Source: Pseudomonas fluorescens (GTDB lineage: Bacteria > Pseudomonadota > Gammaproteobacteria > Pseudomonadales > Pseudomonadaceae). Taken from it: a DNA stretch of 64,000 nt. The stretch spans positions 186,001-250,000 of the forward strand of contig NZ_CABVGX010000002.1 in NCBI RefSeq assembly GCF_902497625.1, written 5' to 3'. A program made the translations under genes and the position numbers. This document shows, in pieces, positions 16,793 to 29,508 of this stretch (position 1 is its first letter; every line of letters begins with the position of its first letter). The notes beneath the pieces were generated by a model. That model was not told where the DNA came from. It searched no databases and saw only the letters and a list, made by a program, of their open reading frames with translations.

Positions 16793-18475
16793 CTACAAAT
16801 ATTTATCAGTAACAGCCCCCTCGGACGCACTGGAGACCGTCTTCGCATACTTGGCCAATACCCCGCGCTTGTACTTCGATTCCGGCCGCACCCAACGGGT
16901 CTTGCGTTCCGCCAGTTCGGCATCGGACACCTGCACGGTAATCTGCCGCGTTTCGGCATCGATACTGATCCTGTCGCCGTCTTCAATCAGTGCAATCGGC
17001 CCGCCTTCGAAAGCCTCCGGTGTGATATGCCCGACCACGAACCCATGCGAGCCGCCGGAGAATCGGCCATCAGTGATCAGCGCCACGTCCTTGCCCAACC
17101 CTTTGCCCATCACTGCCGACGTCGGCGAGAGCATTTCGCGCATGCCCGGGCCGCCCTTTGGCCCTTCGTAGCGGATCACGATCACATCGCCGGCCTGGAC
17201 CTCACCCTTCAGAATGCCGGCCAATGCACCTTCTTCACCGTGATAAACCCGCGCGGTGCCGTCGAAGCGCAGGCCTTCCTTGCCGGTGATTTTCGCCACT
17301 GCTCCGCCGGGCGCCAGGTTGCCGCGCAGCACAACCAGATGGGAATCCTCTTTGACCGGCCGATCAAACGGCAGAATAACGTCTTGACCGTCAGGGTAGT
17401 CAGCGACGTTGGCGAGGTTTTCCGCCAGGGTCTTGCCAGTCACCGTCAGCACGTCGCCGTGCAACATGCCGGCGTTGAGCATGCGTTTCATCAGCGGTTG
17501 AATACCGCCGATGGCCACCAATTCGCTCATCATGTATTGGCCGCTGGGGCGGAGGTCGGCAACCACCGGCGAAATTTTGCCCAGCTCGACGAAATCGTCC
17601 AGCGTCAGCTCGACATCCACGGCATGCGCCATGGCCAGCAGATGCAGCACGGCGTTGGTCGAGCCGGCGAGGGCAATGACCACGCGAATTGCATTCTCGA
17701 AGGCCTGGCGGGTCATGATGTCGCGCGGCTTGAGGTCCAGCTTCAGCAGCTCCATGACCTGCTGGCCAGCGCGAAAACTGTCCGAGGCCTTGTCGCTGCC
17801 GACGGCATCCTGCGAACTCGATCCGGGCAGGCTCATGCCCAGCGCCTCGATAGCCGACGCCATGGTGTTGGCCGTGTACATACCCCCGCACGAGCCGGGG
17901 CCGGGAATTGCCACTTCCTCGATCTGCCTGACCTGGATTACGTTGATGTCGCCGCGCGCTTGCTGGCCCACTGCTTCGAACACCGAAATGATGTCGGTGT
18001 GGCCGGCGCCCGGGCGGATCGTTCCGCCGTAGACGAAGATGGAAGGGCGGTTGAGGCGTGCCATGCCGATCAGGCAGCCCGGCATGTTCTTGTCGCAACC
18101 ACCGACGGTGACCAGGCCATCGAAACCTTCACACCCGGCAACCACTTCGATCGAATCAGCAATCACCTCGCGCGACACCAGCGAATATTTCATGCCTTCA
18201 GTGCCGTTGGCGATGCCGTCGGAAATGGTGATGGTGTTAAAGATGACGCCCTTGGCGCCGGCGGCATTGGCACCTTTTTCAGCTTCCTGCGCCAGCTTGT
18301 CGATGTGCATGTTGCACGGCGTGACCATCGCCCAGGTCGAGGCAATGCCGATCTGCGGCTTCTTGAAATCCTCGTCGGTGAAGCCGACGGCCCGCAGCAT
18401 GGCGCGCCCGGGTGCGCGCTCGATTCCGTCGACTACTTGAGAGGAATACTTGCGTAGCTGATCGTTCTCGCTCAT
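16793..18475 (-). CDS. ilvD: Dihydroxy-acid dehydratase
   Basis: 560 residues. IlvD dehydrates 2,3-dihydroxy acids to 2-keto acids in valine, isoleucine and pantothenate synthesis, in the cytoplasm. The iron-sulfur ligands are visible: Cys54 in VTPCNMH, Cys127 in GGCDKN and a third in GSCGGMYTANTM near residue 197. The C-terminal ILP-like swivel domain carries LITDGRFSGG. Length matches the shorter 560-residue form of the family; pseudomonads often have a second, longer IlvD. Single gene with a REP element after it. Confidence 0.96.
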   Translation of the reverse strand: MSENDQLRKYSSQVVDGIERAPGRAMLRAVGFTDEDFKKPQIGIASTWAMVTPCNMHIDKLAQEAEKGANAAGAKGVIFNTITISDGIANGTEGMKYSLVSREVIADSIEVVAGCEGFDGLVTVGGCDKNMPGCLIGMARLNRPSIFVYGGTIRPGAGHTDIISVFEAVGQQARGDINVIQVRQIEEVAIPGPGSCGGMYTANTMASAIEALGMSLPGSSSQDAVGSDKASDSFRAGQQVMELLKLDLKPRDIMTRQAFENAIRVVIALAGSTNAVLHLLAMAHAVDVELTLDDFVELGKISPVVADLRPSGQYMMSELVAIGGIQPLMKRMLNAGMLHGDVLTVTGKTLAENLANVADYPDGQDVILPFDRPVKEDSHLVVLRGNLAPGGAVAKITGKEGLRFDGTARVYHGEEGALAGILKGEVQAGDVIVIRYEGPKGGPGMREMLSPTSAVMGKGLGKDVALITDGRFSGGSHGFVVGHITPEAFEGGPIALIEDGDRISIDAETRQITVQVSDAELAERKTRWVRPESKYKRGVLAKYAKTVSSASEGAVTDKYL

Positions 18476-18858
18476 GACTTTTACTCACCGTTATGTCGCG
18501 CAAATCAAAGCTCAGTATAGAGGCGGTCGTTACGCATGCCCGGACTATCAAGTCGGGAACAGACGCGCGGGTTTGCCTTGTCGTGATATTCTTTGCAACA
18601 ACTTGGTTTGACCTATTCAGTTAGCGTGTCTTCGAGACGCGCCAGCAGAATCACTGTCGCTCAAGTAGCTGAGGCCAAAAACGATAAAAAGTCAGTTCAG
18701 CAGGGACATATAAATTGAGGTCGATCAACACGTCGGCCTTGTGTGCCCACCCCTCCGATTTTTGACGCTGCCCCACGACATCCTGCCTGAATGCCGTGAA
18801 ACGAGGGCCTCGTCATGAGTACGGCAGGGCGGATGGCGTTTTATCATAGGTGCAACAG
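18476..18858. other. Intergenic region between ilvD and mqo (383 bases)
   Basis: Divergent region that must hold the promoters of both ilvD and mqo. It is less GC-rich near 18590-18720 and contains TTGAGG/ATAAA-like stretches but no hexamer pair I would defend. No open frame with a ribosome site and no strong hairpin is seen. Confidence 0.5.
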
Positions 18859-20505
18859 ATGTTTAGAAAAATGAACACGGCCCTGTTGGGGCTGGCTTTG
18901 TCGATGGGGATCACTTCCGCTCAGGCGGAAGAGGCAAAGAAAGTTGATGTCCTGCTGATCGGCGGCGGCATCATGAGCGCCACGCTCGGCGTCTGGCTGA
19001 ATGAGCTGGAACCCGGCACTTCGATGGAAATGATCGAGCGCCTCGACGGCGTCGCCCAGGAAAGCTCCAACGGCTGGAACAACGCCGGTACCGGTCACTC
19101 CGCACTGGCCGAGTTGAACTACACCCCGGAAGACGACAAGGGCAACGTTCAGATCCCGAAAGCCGTTGAAATCAACGAAGCGTTTCAGATCTCCCGTCAA
19201 TTCTGGGCCTGGCAGGTTCAACAGGGCGTGCTGAAAAATCCGCGTTCGTTCATCAACTCCACACCGCACATGAGCTTCGTGTGGGGCGACGACAACATCA
19301 AGTTCCTGAAAAAACGTTACGAAGCCCTGCAAGCGAGCCCGCTGTTCGCCGGCATGCAATACTCCGAAGACCCGGCTGTGATCAAGAAGTGGGTTCCGCT
19401 GATGATGGAAGGGCGTGACCCGAACCAGAAAATCGCAGCCACCTGGTCGCCGATCGGCACCGACGTCAACTTCGGCGAAATCACCCGCCAGTTCGTCGCG
19501 CACCTGCAAACCACCCCGAAGTTCGACTTGAAGCTGTCCAGCGAAGTGCAGGACATCACCAAGAACGACGACGGTACCTGGCGCGTCAGCTACAAAAACC
19601 TGAAAGACGGCAGCAAGTCCGAAACCGACGCCAAGTTCGTTTTCATCGGCGCGGGCGGCGGTGCACTGCATTTGCTGCAGAAGTCCGGCATTCCTGAAGC
19701 CAAGGAATACGCAGGCTTCCCGGTGGGCGGCTCGTTCCTGGTGACCGAAAACCCGACCATCGCCCAGCAACACCTGGCCAAGGCTTACGGTAAAGCGTCG
19801 GTTGGCGCACCACCGATGTCGGTTCCGCATCTGGACACCCGGGTTCTGGACGGCAAGCGCGTCATCCTGTTTGGCCCGTTCGCCACCTTCAGCACCAAAT
19901 TCCTCAAGGAAGGTTCCTACCTTGACCTGTTGAGCACTACCACCACGCACAACGTGTGGCCAATGACCCGGGTCGGCATCAAGGAATACCCACTGGTCGA
20001 GTACCTTGCTGGCCAGCTGATGCTGTCCGATGAAGACCGCCTCAACGCCTTGAAAGAATACTTCCCGAACGCCAAAGCTGAAGATTGGCGCCTGTGGCAA
20101 GCCGGCCAGCGTGTGCAGATCATCAAGCGTGATGAAGAAGCCGGTGGCGTGCTGAAACTGGGTACCGAGATCGTCGCTTCCGCTGACGGTTCGATTGCCG
20201 GTCTGCTGGGCGCTTCGCCGGGTGCCTCGACCGCGGCGCCAATCATGCTGACCGTGCTGCAGAAAGTGTTCAAGGACAAGGTTGCATCGCCGGCCTGGCA
20301 GGAAAAGCTGCACCAGATCGTGCCGAGCTACGGCACGCAGCTGAACGGCAATCCTGAGAAGGTGGCGCAAGAGTGGGCCTACACCGCCAAGGTGCTGGAA
20401 CTGACTCCGCCACCGGCCATCGATCAGGCAGTGGCTCCGGCCGCTGCACCGACTGAAGCGCCCCAGGCTCCGAAGGCTAATGCTTCGAGTGATATGGCTC
20501 TGTAA
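18859..20505 (+). CDS. mqo: Malate:quinone oxidoreductase
   Basis: 548 residues. Mqo oxidises malate to oxaloacetate and passes electrons to quinone, replacing or supplementing malate dehydrogenase in the TCA cycle at the inner membrane. The FAD motif is [13 protein letters not shown], followed by [21 protein letters not shown], a Mqo hallmark. An N-terminal signal-like stretch ([19 protein letters not shown]) precedes the enzyme, a feature of several Pseudomonas Mqo proteins, and the C-terminus ends in an Ala/Pro-rich tail. The ATG at 18859 is 8 bases after AGGTG. A strong terminator follows. Confidence 0.96.
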   Translation: MFRKMNTALLGLALSMGITSAQAEEAKKVDVLLIGGGIMSATLGVWLNELEPGTSMEMIERLDGVAQESSNGWNNAGTGHSALAELNYTPEDDKGNVQIPKAVEINEAFQISRQFWAWQVQQGVLKNPRSFINSTPHMSFVWGDDNIKFLKKRYEALQASPLFAGMQYSEDPAVIKKWVPLMMEGRDPNQKIAATWSPIGTDVNFGEITRQFVAHLQTTPKFDLKLSSEVQDITKNDDGTWRVSYKNLKDGSKSETDAKFVFIGAGGGALHLLQKSGIPEAKEYAGFPVGGSFLVTENPTIAQQHLAKAYGKASVGAPPMSVPHLDTRVLDGKRVILFGPFATFSTKFLKEGSYLDLLSTTTTHNVWPMTRVGIKEYPLVEYLAGQLMLSDEDRLNALKEYFPNAKAEDWRLWQAGQRVQIIKRDEEAGGVLKLGTEIVASADGSIAGLLGASPGASTAAPIMLTVLQKVFKDKVASPAWQEKLHQIVPSYGTQLNGNPEKVAQEWAYTAKVLELTPPPAIDQAVAPAAAPTEAPQAPKANASSDMAL

Positions 20506-20522
20506 ATAGTCGAGTTGTTCGA

Positions 20523-20560
20523 AAGCCCGCTGAACCGGTGACGGTCAGCGGGCTTTTTTG
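20523..20560 (+). terminator. Rho-independent terminator of mqo
   Basis: AAGCCCGCTGA and TCAGCGGGCTT form an 11-bp stem around an 11-base loop and run into TTTTTT, 18 bases after the mqo stop. Confidence 0.92.
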
Positions 20561-20754
20561 CGAATGGCGTCAATCGCCAGAACCGATATGGCGCTTGTGA
20601 ACTCAATGCCAGGTTTTTCAACCCGAGCCTTACCACCAAGCCAAACTCGCCAACCGGCGGTCAGTTCACCTGAATTTTTTTCATCTTGCACAACTCGACA
20701 GTTTGAGGAGCACTTGCTCTTCGATGGCGGTGTATTCCGCTGGGGGACATTTCA

Positions 20755-20964
20755 ATGATTTCAATCGAAGACTTCAGGATCAAATCTCACGAACTGCTGA
20801 TCGAAATGGACGCCGCGACGATGGGAATGATGGTGCTGGTCTCATCCCGATGTGTTTCAGGCCCGGCGTGGGAGGAGGCGACCTTGCGGCATCACAATGC
20901 CTGTGAAGGGTGGAACGAATTTCTCAACTCACCTGACCCGGTATTGACCCCGGTTCCAGAGTGA
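20755..20964 (+). CDS. Small hypothetical protein (69 aa)
   Basis: A 69-residue soluble protein rich in Met and acidic residues, with no recognised domain. The ATG at 20755 follows GGGGGA by 6 bases, a good ribosome site, and codon use suits the genome. It lies alone between mqo and a 27-codon frame. It could be a lineage-specific gene; without comparison the call rests on the ribosome site and composition. Confidence 0.5.
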   Translation: MISIEDFRIKSHELLIEMDAATMGMMVLVSSRCVSGPAWEEATLRHHNACEGWNEFLNSPDPVLTPVPE

Positions 20965-21098
20965 GAATCACCGACCTTATGGCATGGTCGCAACGTCAAT
21001 AAGCTGTGGCTGATCCGTATTTTTTCGCTTGACCTGCATCTGTTCCGCTCGCGGCCAGTGGCTCACACTGGCAGCTCTTTCAGAAGCAGGAGGCAGCG

Positions 21099-21182
21099 AT
21101 GGCCAAGATGTCGATATTCCTTGGTGGATTTTTGGTGTTGACCATCTTGATAGGTGCGCTGGCCACTATCTCTCCCGTCTAG
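21099..21182 (+). CDS. Micro membrane protein (27 aa)
   Basis: A 27-codon frame encoding one hydrophobic helix (residues 5-22: SIFLGGFLVLTILIGALA) with a short polar start (MAKM). The ribosome site AGGAGG lies 6 bases upstream, unusually strong. A perfect hairpin follows 27 bases after the stop. The size and single helix are those of small inner-membrane peptides. Function unknown; adjacent katG is convergent. Confidence 0.6.
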   Translation: MAKMSIFLGGFLVLTILIGALATISPV

Positions 21183-21208
21183 TCTCTCAGCACCGAGCCA
21201 GCAAACCA

Positions 21209-21233
21209 CAACGCCTCCATATGGGAGGCGTTG
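21209..21233. terminator. Hairpin between the micro membrane protein and katG
   Basis: CAACGCCTCC and GGAGGCGTTG form a perfect 10-bp stem around a 5-base loop between two converging 3' ends (21182 and 21252). No T run follows on either strand, so it is a probable bidirectional stop or 3' stabiliser rather than a textbook terminator. Confidence 0.6.
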
Positions 21234-21251
21234 CAGTGTCAGCGACAGCGG

Positions 21252-24004
<2,753 letters not shown>

Positions 24005-26500
24005 ATGTCACGCTTTGCTCGTCCGTTGCATCCACTGGCGCTCTCGGTGGCGATGGCTTTTGTCGCCATGCCGCTGTCTGCCGCTGAGCCATTATCTGTG
24101 GACGCACCCGCCAGCGCAGTGCGCAGTTTTTCGATCCCGGCCGGAGATCTGAGTCGCGCGCTCAACAGCCTGGCTGAACAATCGGGGCTGACATTAGCCT
24201 TCGATCCAGCGTTGACCCGCGGTAAAACCAGCGCAGGATTGAACGGCCAATTCGCCACGCCTGAGGCCCTCGCGCAAGTACTGCGCGGCAGCGGCCTCAG
24301 CGCCATTGCTCTATCGTCCACACGCTATCGCATCGAGCCGATGGCCGAAGCGGCCGAAGGCACTCTGGAATTGCAAGCGACCAACATCAACGGTGGTTAC
24401 CCGAGCGAAAGTCCGACCGGCCCGGTTGACGGTTACGTTGCCACGCGCTCGTTGTCCGCGACCAAAACCGACACGGCGCTCAATGAAACGCCGCAGTCGA
24501 TTTCCGTGGTGACCAGGGACCAGATGCGCGCCCAGGGTGCGGAAAGCCTCAACCAGATTTTGCGCTACACCGCTGCCGTGGTCCCGGAATCCCGCGGCTC
24601 AACAGCTTCTCGCCTGGACCAGATGACCATCCGTGGCTTCTCCCCGGCGGTGTACCTTGATGGCCTGCGCATGCCCGGCAGCCGCGATGCCTCGCCACAA
24701 AAGGATGCCTTTGACCTGGAGCGTGTCGACATTCTTCGCGGCCCTTCGTCGGTCCTTTACGGCCAGGCCAGCCCGAGTGGCGTGGTCAACATGGTCAGTA
24801 AACGGCCGCTGGATACACCGTTCCACGAGATCGGCGTCGAGTACGGCACCTTCGATAAAAAACGCACCACGTTCGACCTCAGCGGACCTATCGACGATCA
24901 AGGCGTATATTCCTACCGGCTCGCCGGTCTGTACGACGAAGCCGATGGCCAGCTCGAACACACCGAAACCCAGCGCCAGTCAATCTCTTCCGCGTTCACC
25001 TGGCGGCCGGATACCGACACGTCCCTGACCTTGCTCGGGCACTTCCAGAAAGATCCGAAAGCTGCTTCGTACGGCTCGACGCCGGCGTGGGGCTCGGTGC
25101 TGGACAGCCCGATCGGGCGCGATATCGATGTCGATTTTTACGACGGCGAGAAGGATTTCGAGAGGAGTGACCGCGAGTATTTCTCCCTCGGTTACCTGTT
25201 CGAGCACCACCTCAACGATGTCTGGACCTTGCGCCAGAACGCCCGTTACCTGCGCAGCGAAGGCGATTACCGCAGCCTCTACCACAGCAACCTGCGCGCC
25301 GACTACCGCACTTCGAATCGCTCGACCATCGCTGCCGACGTCAACCTCGAGTCCTACACCCTGGACAACCAGGCCCAGGCCAAATTCGACACCGGCCTGT
25401 TGCAGCACACCCTGCTGTTCGGCGGCGATTACCAGAACACCAGCACTGACACCAAATCCGGTTCTGCCGGCGGGCCGACGCTGGATATTTTCGAGCCGGT
25501 CTATGGCCTGCCGGTCGCTACTCCGGCTTTTACCAGCGACGGCACGCAACGCAACCAGCAAAAAGGCTTGTACCTGCAGGACCAGATCAAGTGGGACAAG
25601 TGGGTACTGCTGATGGGCGGCCGCTATGACTGGGCCGACAATAACAACAGCACAGTCGACTTGCGCACCCATATCAAGAGAAAAACCTCGCTGGACAGCG
25701 AAGCGTTTACCGGGCGCGTCGGTCTGGTGTATTTGTTCGATAACGGCCTATCACCTTACGTCAGCTACTCGGAGTCATTCGAGCCGCAGTCGGGCACCGG
25801 TTTTGGCGGTTCGGTGTTCAAACCTACTGAGGGCAAACAGTACGAGATCGGCATCAAGTATCAGCCGCCGGGCAGCAATAGCTTTATCACCGCGTCGATC
25901 TTCGACCTGCGTCAGAGCAACGTGCCGACGCTTGATCCGGACCCGTCCCACATCTGCGGTACCGGGCGTTGCCAGGAACAGTCCGGTGAAGTGCGCTCCC
26001 GTGGTTTCGAACTGGAAGGCAAGGCCAGCCTGGACGACAATCTCGACATCACCGCTGCCTACGCGTATCTGGACAACCGCATCGTCAAATCCAACAGCAC
26101 CGTCAGTTACGCGCCCCTCACCGATATTGCCGTGGGACCGGCGGTTTCCGCCAAAGGCACGACCAACTATGGCGTGCCACGGCACACGGCCTCCGTGTGG
26201 GCGGATTACACGTTCCACGACGGCGTAGCCAAGGGCTTCGGTGTCGGTGCCGGCGCGCGTTATGTCGGCTCGTCCTGGGGCGATACTGCCAACACCTTGA
26301 AGGTGCCGGGCTATACGCTGTTCGACGCGTCGATGCATTACGACATACCGGGTATCAACAGCCTCAAGGACAACCTGCGCCTGGCGGTCAACGCGAGCAA
26401 CCTTGCCAACAAGGAATACGTGGCGTCCTGCTATTCGTACTCCTGGTGCTGGTACGGTGCGCAGCGCACGGTCCAGGCGAGCGCAACCTATCAGTGGTAA
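24005..26500 (+). CDS. TonB-dependent ferrisiderophore receptor with signalling (STN) domain
   Basis: 831 residues: signal peptide to about 28, an STN (secretin/TonB N-terminal) signalling domain about 35-110 (FSIPAGDLSRALNSLAEQSG), a plug with ETPQSISVVTRDQM and IRGFSPAVYLDGLRM, then a 22-strand barrel ending in aromatic QW. The cysteine-bearing end segment ASCYSYSWCWYGAQR is typical of FhuA/FoxA/FiuA-type hydroxamate receptors, so ferrichrome- or ferrioxamine-like ligands are likely. The STN domain normally signals to an anti-sigma/ECF sigma pair, yet none is encoded on either side. Start at 24005 chosen for the signal peptide; an upstream in-frame start at 23969 is less likely. Confidence 0.9.
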   Translation: MSRFARPLHPLALSVAMAFVAMPLSAAEPLSVDAPASAVRSFSIPAGDLSRALNSLAEQSGLTLAFDPALTRGKTSAGLNGQFATPEALAQVLRGSGLSAIALSSTRYRIEPMAEAAEGTLELQATNINGGYPSESPTGPVDGYVATRSLSATKTDTALNETPQSISVVTRDQMRAQGAESLNQILRYTAAVVPESRGSTASRLDQMTIRGFSPAVYLDGLRMPGSRDASPQKDAFDLERVDILRGPSSVLYGQASPSGVVNMVSKRPLDTPFHEIGVEYGTFDKKRTTFDLSGPIDDQGVYSYRLAGLYDEADGQLEHTETQRQSISSAFTWRPDTDTSLTLLGHFQKDPKAASYGSTPAWGSVLDSPIGRDIDVDFYDGEKDFERSDREYFSLGYLFEHHLNDVWTLRQNARYLRSEGDYRSLYHSNLRADYRTSNRSTIAADVNLESYTLDNQAQAKFDTGLLQHTLLFGGDYQNTSTDTKSGSAGGPTLDIFEPVYGLPVATPAFTSDGTQRNQQKGLYLQDQIKWDKWVLLMGGRYDWADNNNSTVDLRTHIKRKTSLDSEAFTGRVGLVYLFDNGLSPYVSYSESFEPQSGTGFGGSVFKPTEGKQYEIGIKYQPPGSNSFITASIFDLRQSNVPTLDPDPSHICGTGRCQEQSGEVRSRGFELEGKASLDDNLDITAAYAYLDNRIVKSNSTVSYAPLTDIAVGPAVSAKGTTNYGVPRHTASVWADYTFHDGVAKGFGVGAGARYVGSSWGDTANTLKVPGYTLFDASMHYDIPGINSLKDNLRLAVNASNLANKEYVASCYSYSWCWYGAQRTVQASATYQW

Positions 26501-26631
26501 ATGAGAACCGGGTCACGCGTTGCCGGCCAGCGCCTCGGATACGGTGACGCGATGTGCTTGTCCCTGTCGCCATCGTCCGCTGCGACTGCCACAATAGTGC
26601 TTTGTCGCAGCGGCTCGATCAGGCGGATCAG

Positions 26632-27759
26632 ATGGGTGACCAGGGATTTCGGTACGACCAGCAAATGTTTATCGCACAGCAGGTCCGCAGCGACCGCTTG
26701 CATCAGCTTTTCCATCAGTCATTTTCCGCGGTGTTCGGCAGTTTCCTCGCTGCGGTGATGATGTGCTGGTTGTGCTGGGACCGCTTCGATCACCATGTTC
26801 TCACCTGGTGGCTGGCGATCCTGACGGCATCAGCCTTGTTGCGCCTGCTGATGTTCGCGTTGTATTTCCGGCACGGTGCCGGTGGTCTGGATCCGCAACG
26901 CTGGGAGCGCATCTACTGGATCACGCTGGTCCTGTCCGCGGGGATCTGGGGTGCTGGTGCGTTGGCATTGATGCCCCCGGATGATGTGCTGGCACAGGCG
27001 CTGGTGATGTTGTTCACGGTCGGCATGTCGGTAAGTGCCGTGTCGCGGTACTCGGCGTATCGGTACATGACGCTGGTATCGATCGGGCTGGTGCTTTTCC
27101 CGTGCACGTTCTGGCTGTTGTTCCAGCCCACCACCGTCCAGTTCGGCATGGCTGTGGCCGTGCTGGTGTTCACCTCTTTTGTGGCCAACGCCACGCGCAA
27201 GATGTCCGACGCGCTGGAAACCGCTTTTCGTCTGACCCGTGAAATGGAGCTCGCCCATCGCCTGTCTCTGCACGCCGCGCAGACCGATGAACTCACCGGC
27301 CTGAAAAACCGCCGGGCGTTTTTTACCGAGGCCTACACGCTGTTCAGCTATTGCAAAGTCAATCGGGTGCCGTTGTGCGCGGTGATGCTGGATATGGACC
27401 ACTTCAAGCAGATCAACGATTCCTACGGGCATCAGGCCGGCGATCAGGTACTGCGGCAGATGGGCGTGCTGATCGGCCAGTGCTTTCGCGAAAACGATGT
27501 TTCCGGTCGAATGGGCGGAGAGGAGTTTGCGGTGCTGCTGCCCAATACCTCGATCGATCTAGCCACCGCCATTGCCGAGCAACTGACGCGTTCCATTTCT
27601 GCAATGATGACCGGGCCGGTGCACCGCATTACCGCCAGCCTGGGCGTGGCGGCAATGGAGGTGAATGACAATGACCTGCATAGCTTGTTGAACAACGCGG
27701 ACAGGGCGTTATACCGGGCGAAAGCGCGCGGGCGCAATCAGGTGGCAGTGGCGGAGTGA
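26632..27759 (+). CDS. Membrane diguanylate cyclase (GGEEF)
   Basis: About 375 residues: some six membrane helices up to about residue 180, then a GGDEF domain with LTGLKNRRAF at its start, MGGEEFAVLLP at the active site and an RxxD product-inhibition site (RENDVSGRMGGEEF). It should make cyclic di-GMP and be feedback-inhibited. The membrane part resembles MASE-type sensors with no large outer loop. The frame is open back to 26554; I chose the ATG at 26632, although the ribosome site there is weak. It follows the siderophore receptor on the same strand by 131 bases; no functional tie is evident. Confidence 0.87.
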   Translation: MGDQGFRYDQQMFIAQQVRSDRLHQLFHQSFSAVFGSFLAAVMMCWLCWDRFDHHVLTWWLAILTASALLRLLMFALYFRHGAGGLDPQRWERIYWITLVLSAGIWGAGALALMPPDDVLAQALVMLFTVGMSVSAVSRYSAYRYMTLVSIGLVLFPCTFWLLFQPTTVQFGMAVAVLVFTSFVANATRKMSDALETAFRLTREMELAHRLSLHAAQTDELTGLKNRRAFFTEAYTLFSYCKVNRVPLCAVMLDMDHFKQINDSYGHQAGDQVLRQMGVLIGQCFRENDVSGRMGGEEFAVLLPNTSIDLATAIAEQLTRSISAMMTGPVHRITASLGVAAMEVNDNDLHSLLNNADRALYRAKARGRNQVAVAE

Positions 27760-27795
27760 GGCCGGTTTGAGGTTTCTGTGATGTGCGGGCCGGCC

Positions 27796-27892
27796 TCTTC
27801 GCGAGCAAGCTCTGCTCCCACAGGTTTTTGTGTTGTTCGCGCAGTTCGGGATCGCCCGCAATCCTGTGGGAGCCGGGCTTTGCCCGCGATGA
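27796..27892. repeat. Inverted pair of REP elements
   Basis: CTTCGCGAGCAAGCTCTGCTCCCACAGG-type and CCTGTGGGAGCCGGGCTTTGCCCGCGATG-type elements face one another between the convergent 3' ends of the diguanylate cyclase and LysR genes. Confidence 0.8.
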
Positions 27893-27932
27893 CGGTAGCG
27901 AACCCGCCGCCTGCCAAACCGACACCGCGCAA

Positions 27933-28826
27933 TCACCCCCGATACCGCACCGCTTCCAGAAACAACGCAAAGGCAGGCGATGCCTGGCGCCGGCTCGGGT
28001 AATACAAATGAAACCCGGTGAACGGCGCGCACCAGTCGTCCAGCACAGCCACCAATCGTCCAGCCTCAATATGTGGCGCTACCAGGTCCTGCGGAATGTA
28101 ACTCAAGCCGAAACCGTCGAGCGCCGCCTGCAACAACTGATACACACCATTGAACGTGACTTGACCCGAAACCCGCACATTCAGGCTTTGCTGATCCTTT
28201 TTGAACTCCCACGTGTACAGCCCGCCATTGGTGGGCAAGCGCAAATTGTTGCACGCATGATCAGTCAGATCCCGTGGGGTCAGCGGCTGGGTACGATCGG
28301 TGAAATACTCCGGTGAACCCACCACCAGCATGCGCATGTCCGCGCCGATGCGGGTGGCGATCATGCCTTGGGCGACGTCTTCACCGAGTCTCACACCGGC
28401 GTCAAAGCCCTGCGCGGCGATGTCGACAAAACCGTAGTCACAGCACACCTCCACGGAGATGTCCGGGTATTGCGCCAGGAACGGTTTCAGCACCGGCCAC
28501 AGGATGTATTCCAGCGCATGGTCCATTGCATTGATGCGGATATTGCCGGCCGGCGTGTCGCGCAAATCGCTGAGCGCCGCCAGCTCGATCTCGATCTCTT
28601 CGAAGTGCGGACCGATTTTCTCCAGCAGGCGCTGGCCAGCTTCGGTCGGCGATACGCTGCGCGTGGTCCGGGTCAGCAAACGCAAACCGAGTCGGGCTTC
28701 CAGACCTCTGATGGTATGGCTCAGCGCCGATTGGGAAACCCCCAGTTTCGCGGCCGCTTTGGTAAAACTCCGCTCGCGCGCTACCGCCAGAAAGGCCAGC
28801 AGGTCATTGGCATTTTGCCGAAGCAT
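27933..28826 (-). CDS. LysR-family transcriptional regulator
   Basis: 297 residues with the N-terminal winged helix-turn-helix (residues 5-64: FTKAAAKLGVSQSALSHTIRGLE) and a C-terminal substrate-binding half. The overall pattern, with LTRTTRSVSPTEAGQRLL and HALEYILWPVLKPFL, is that of LysR proteins of the subgroup near AaeR/DmlR. It is divergent from the secreted cupin gene with about 105 bases between the starts, so it is likely that gene's regulator. The coinducer is unknown. Confidence 0.92.
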   Translation of the reverse strand: MLRQNANDLLAFLAVARERSFTKAAAKLGVSQSALSHTIRGLEARLGLRLLTRTTRSVSPTEAGQRLLEKIGPHFEEIEIELAALSDLRDTPAGNIRINAMDHALEYILWPVLKPFLAQYPDISVEVCCDYGFVDIAAQGFDAGVRLGEDVAQGMIATRIGADMRMLVVGSPEYFTDRTQPLTPRDLTDHACNNLRLPTNGGLYTWEFKKDQQSLNVRVSGQVTFNGVYQLLQAALDGFGLSYIPQDLVAPHIEAGRLVAVLDDWCAPFTGFHLYYPSRRQASPAFALFLEAVRYRG

Positions 28827-28931
28827 TCATGAGTCTCCCTCATAGGTCTAAACCGATTCTAGTGGCTTATCGGGCAAACGCGTAAACGTTAAATTAAAAG
28901 TGAGTACCCATGACATCTATCGAGAACAGCC

Positions 28932-29408
28932 ATGAAGAACCTTGCAGCCTCCGCGCTATCGCTTTCACTACTGGCCTTTGAAGCCCAGGCCCAGGACGAC
29001 CCGATGCTCACCGTCATGCCAAACGGCTCTCAACCCTCGGCCAAGGGGCCCGTAGAGTATTTCACCGGCAGCGTGCGCGTTGATGCGCCGTTCAAAGGCA
29101 GCGAGCCTGCGCGGGTCAGTGGAGCTACGGTCACCTTCGAGCCGGGTGCGCGCACTGCGTGGCACACGCATCCGCTAGGCCAGACGCTGATCGTCACGGC
29201 CGGTTCGGGCTGGGTGCAGGAATTCGGCCAACGGGTGAAAGTGATCAAGCCGGGAGACACCGTCTGGATTCCACCCCAGGTCAAACATTGGCATGGCGCC
29301 ACAGCGACCACCGCCATGAGCCACATCGCCATCGCCGAAGTGCTCGATGGCAAAGTCGTTGAGTGGATGGAACAGGTCAGCGCCGAGCAATATCCAGCCG
29401 CGCACTAA
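28932..29408 (+). CDS. Secreted cupin-domain protein
   Basis: 158 residues: signal peptide (cleavage after FEAQA, near residue 20) and a single cupin barrel with metal ligands in the two cupin motifs, first [13 protein letters not shown] and then [12 protein letters not shown]. The spacing is that of small metal-binding cupins such as the mandelonitrile-lyase-like or quercetinase-like groups. It should act in the periplasm; the reaction is unknown. Divergent from a LysR gene and followed by a perfect hairpin. Confidence 0.85.
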   Translation: MKNLAASALSLSLLAFEAQAQDDPMLTVMPNGSQPSAKGPVEYFTGSVRVDAPFKGSEPARVSGATVTFEPGARTAWHTHPLGQTLIVTAGSGWVQEFGQRVKVIKPGDTVWIPPQVKHWHGATATTAMSHIAIAEVLDGKVVEWMEQVSAEQYPAAH

Positions 29409-29428
29409 TCCGACTGAATCACCTGCAA

Positions 29429-29457
29429 CCTGTGGGAGCGAAGCTTGCTCCCACAGG
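29429..29457. terminator. Perfect REP-type hairpin between convergent genes
   Basis: CCTGTGGGAGC and GCTCCCACAGG pair perfectly over 11 bases around a 7-base loop (GAAGCTT). It lies between the 3' ends of the cupin gene and paoC and a second half-palindrome follows. It probably serves both as a REP element and a bidirectional transcript end. Confidence 0.7.
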
Positions 29458-29508
29458 GAAATACCTGCTCCCACAAAGTAAACAGCCAATCCGGATAGAC
29501 GAAATTGG

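Noticed and set aside
17027..18457. 476-codon frame opposite ilvD
   Set aside because: Antisense shadow, His/Gln-rich as typical of reversed high-GC genes.
18844..20370. 508-codon frame opposite mqo
   Set aside because: Antisense shadow of mqo; no start signal and no recognised family.
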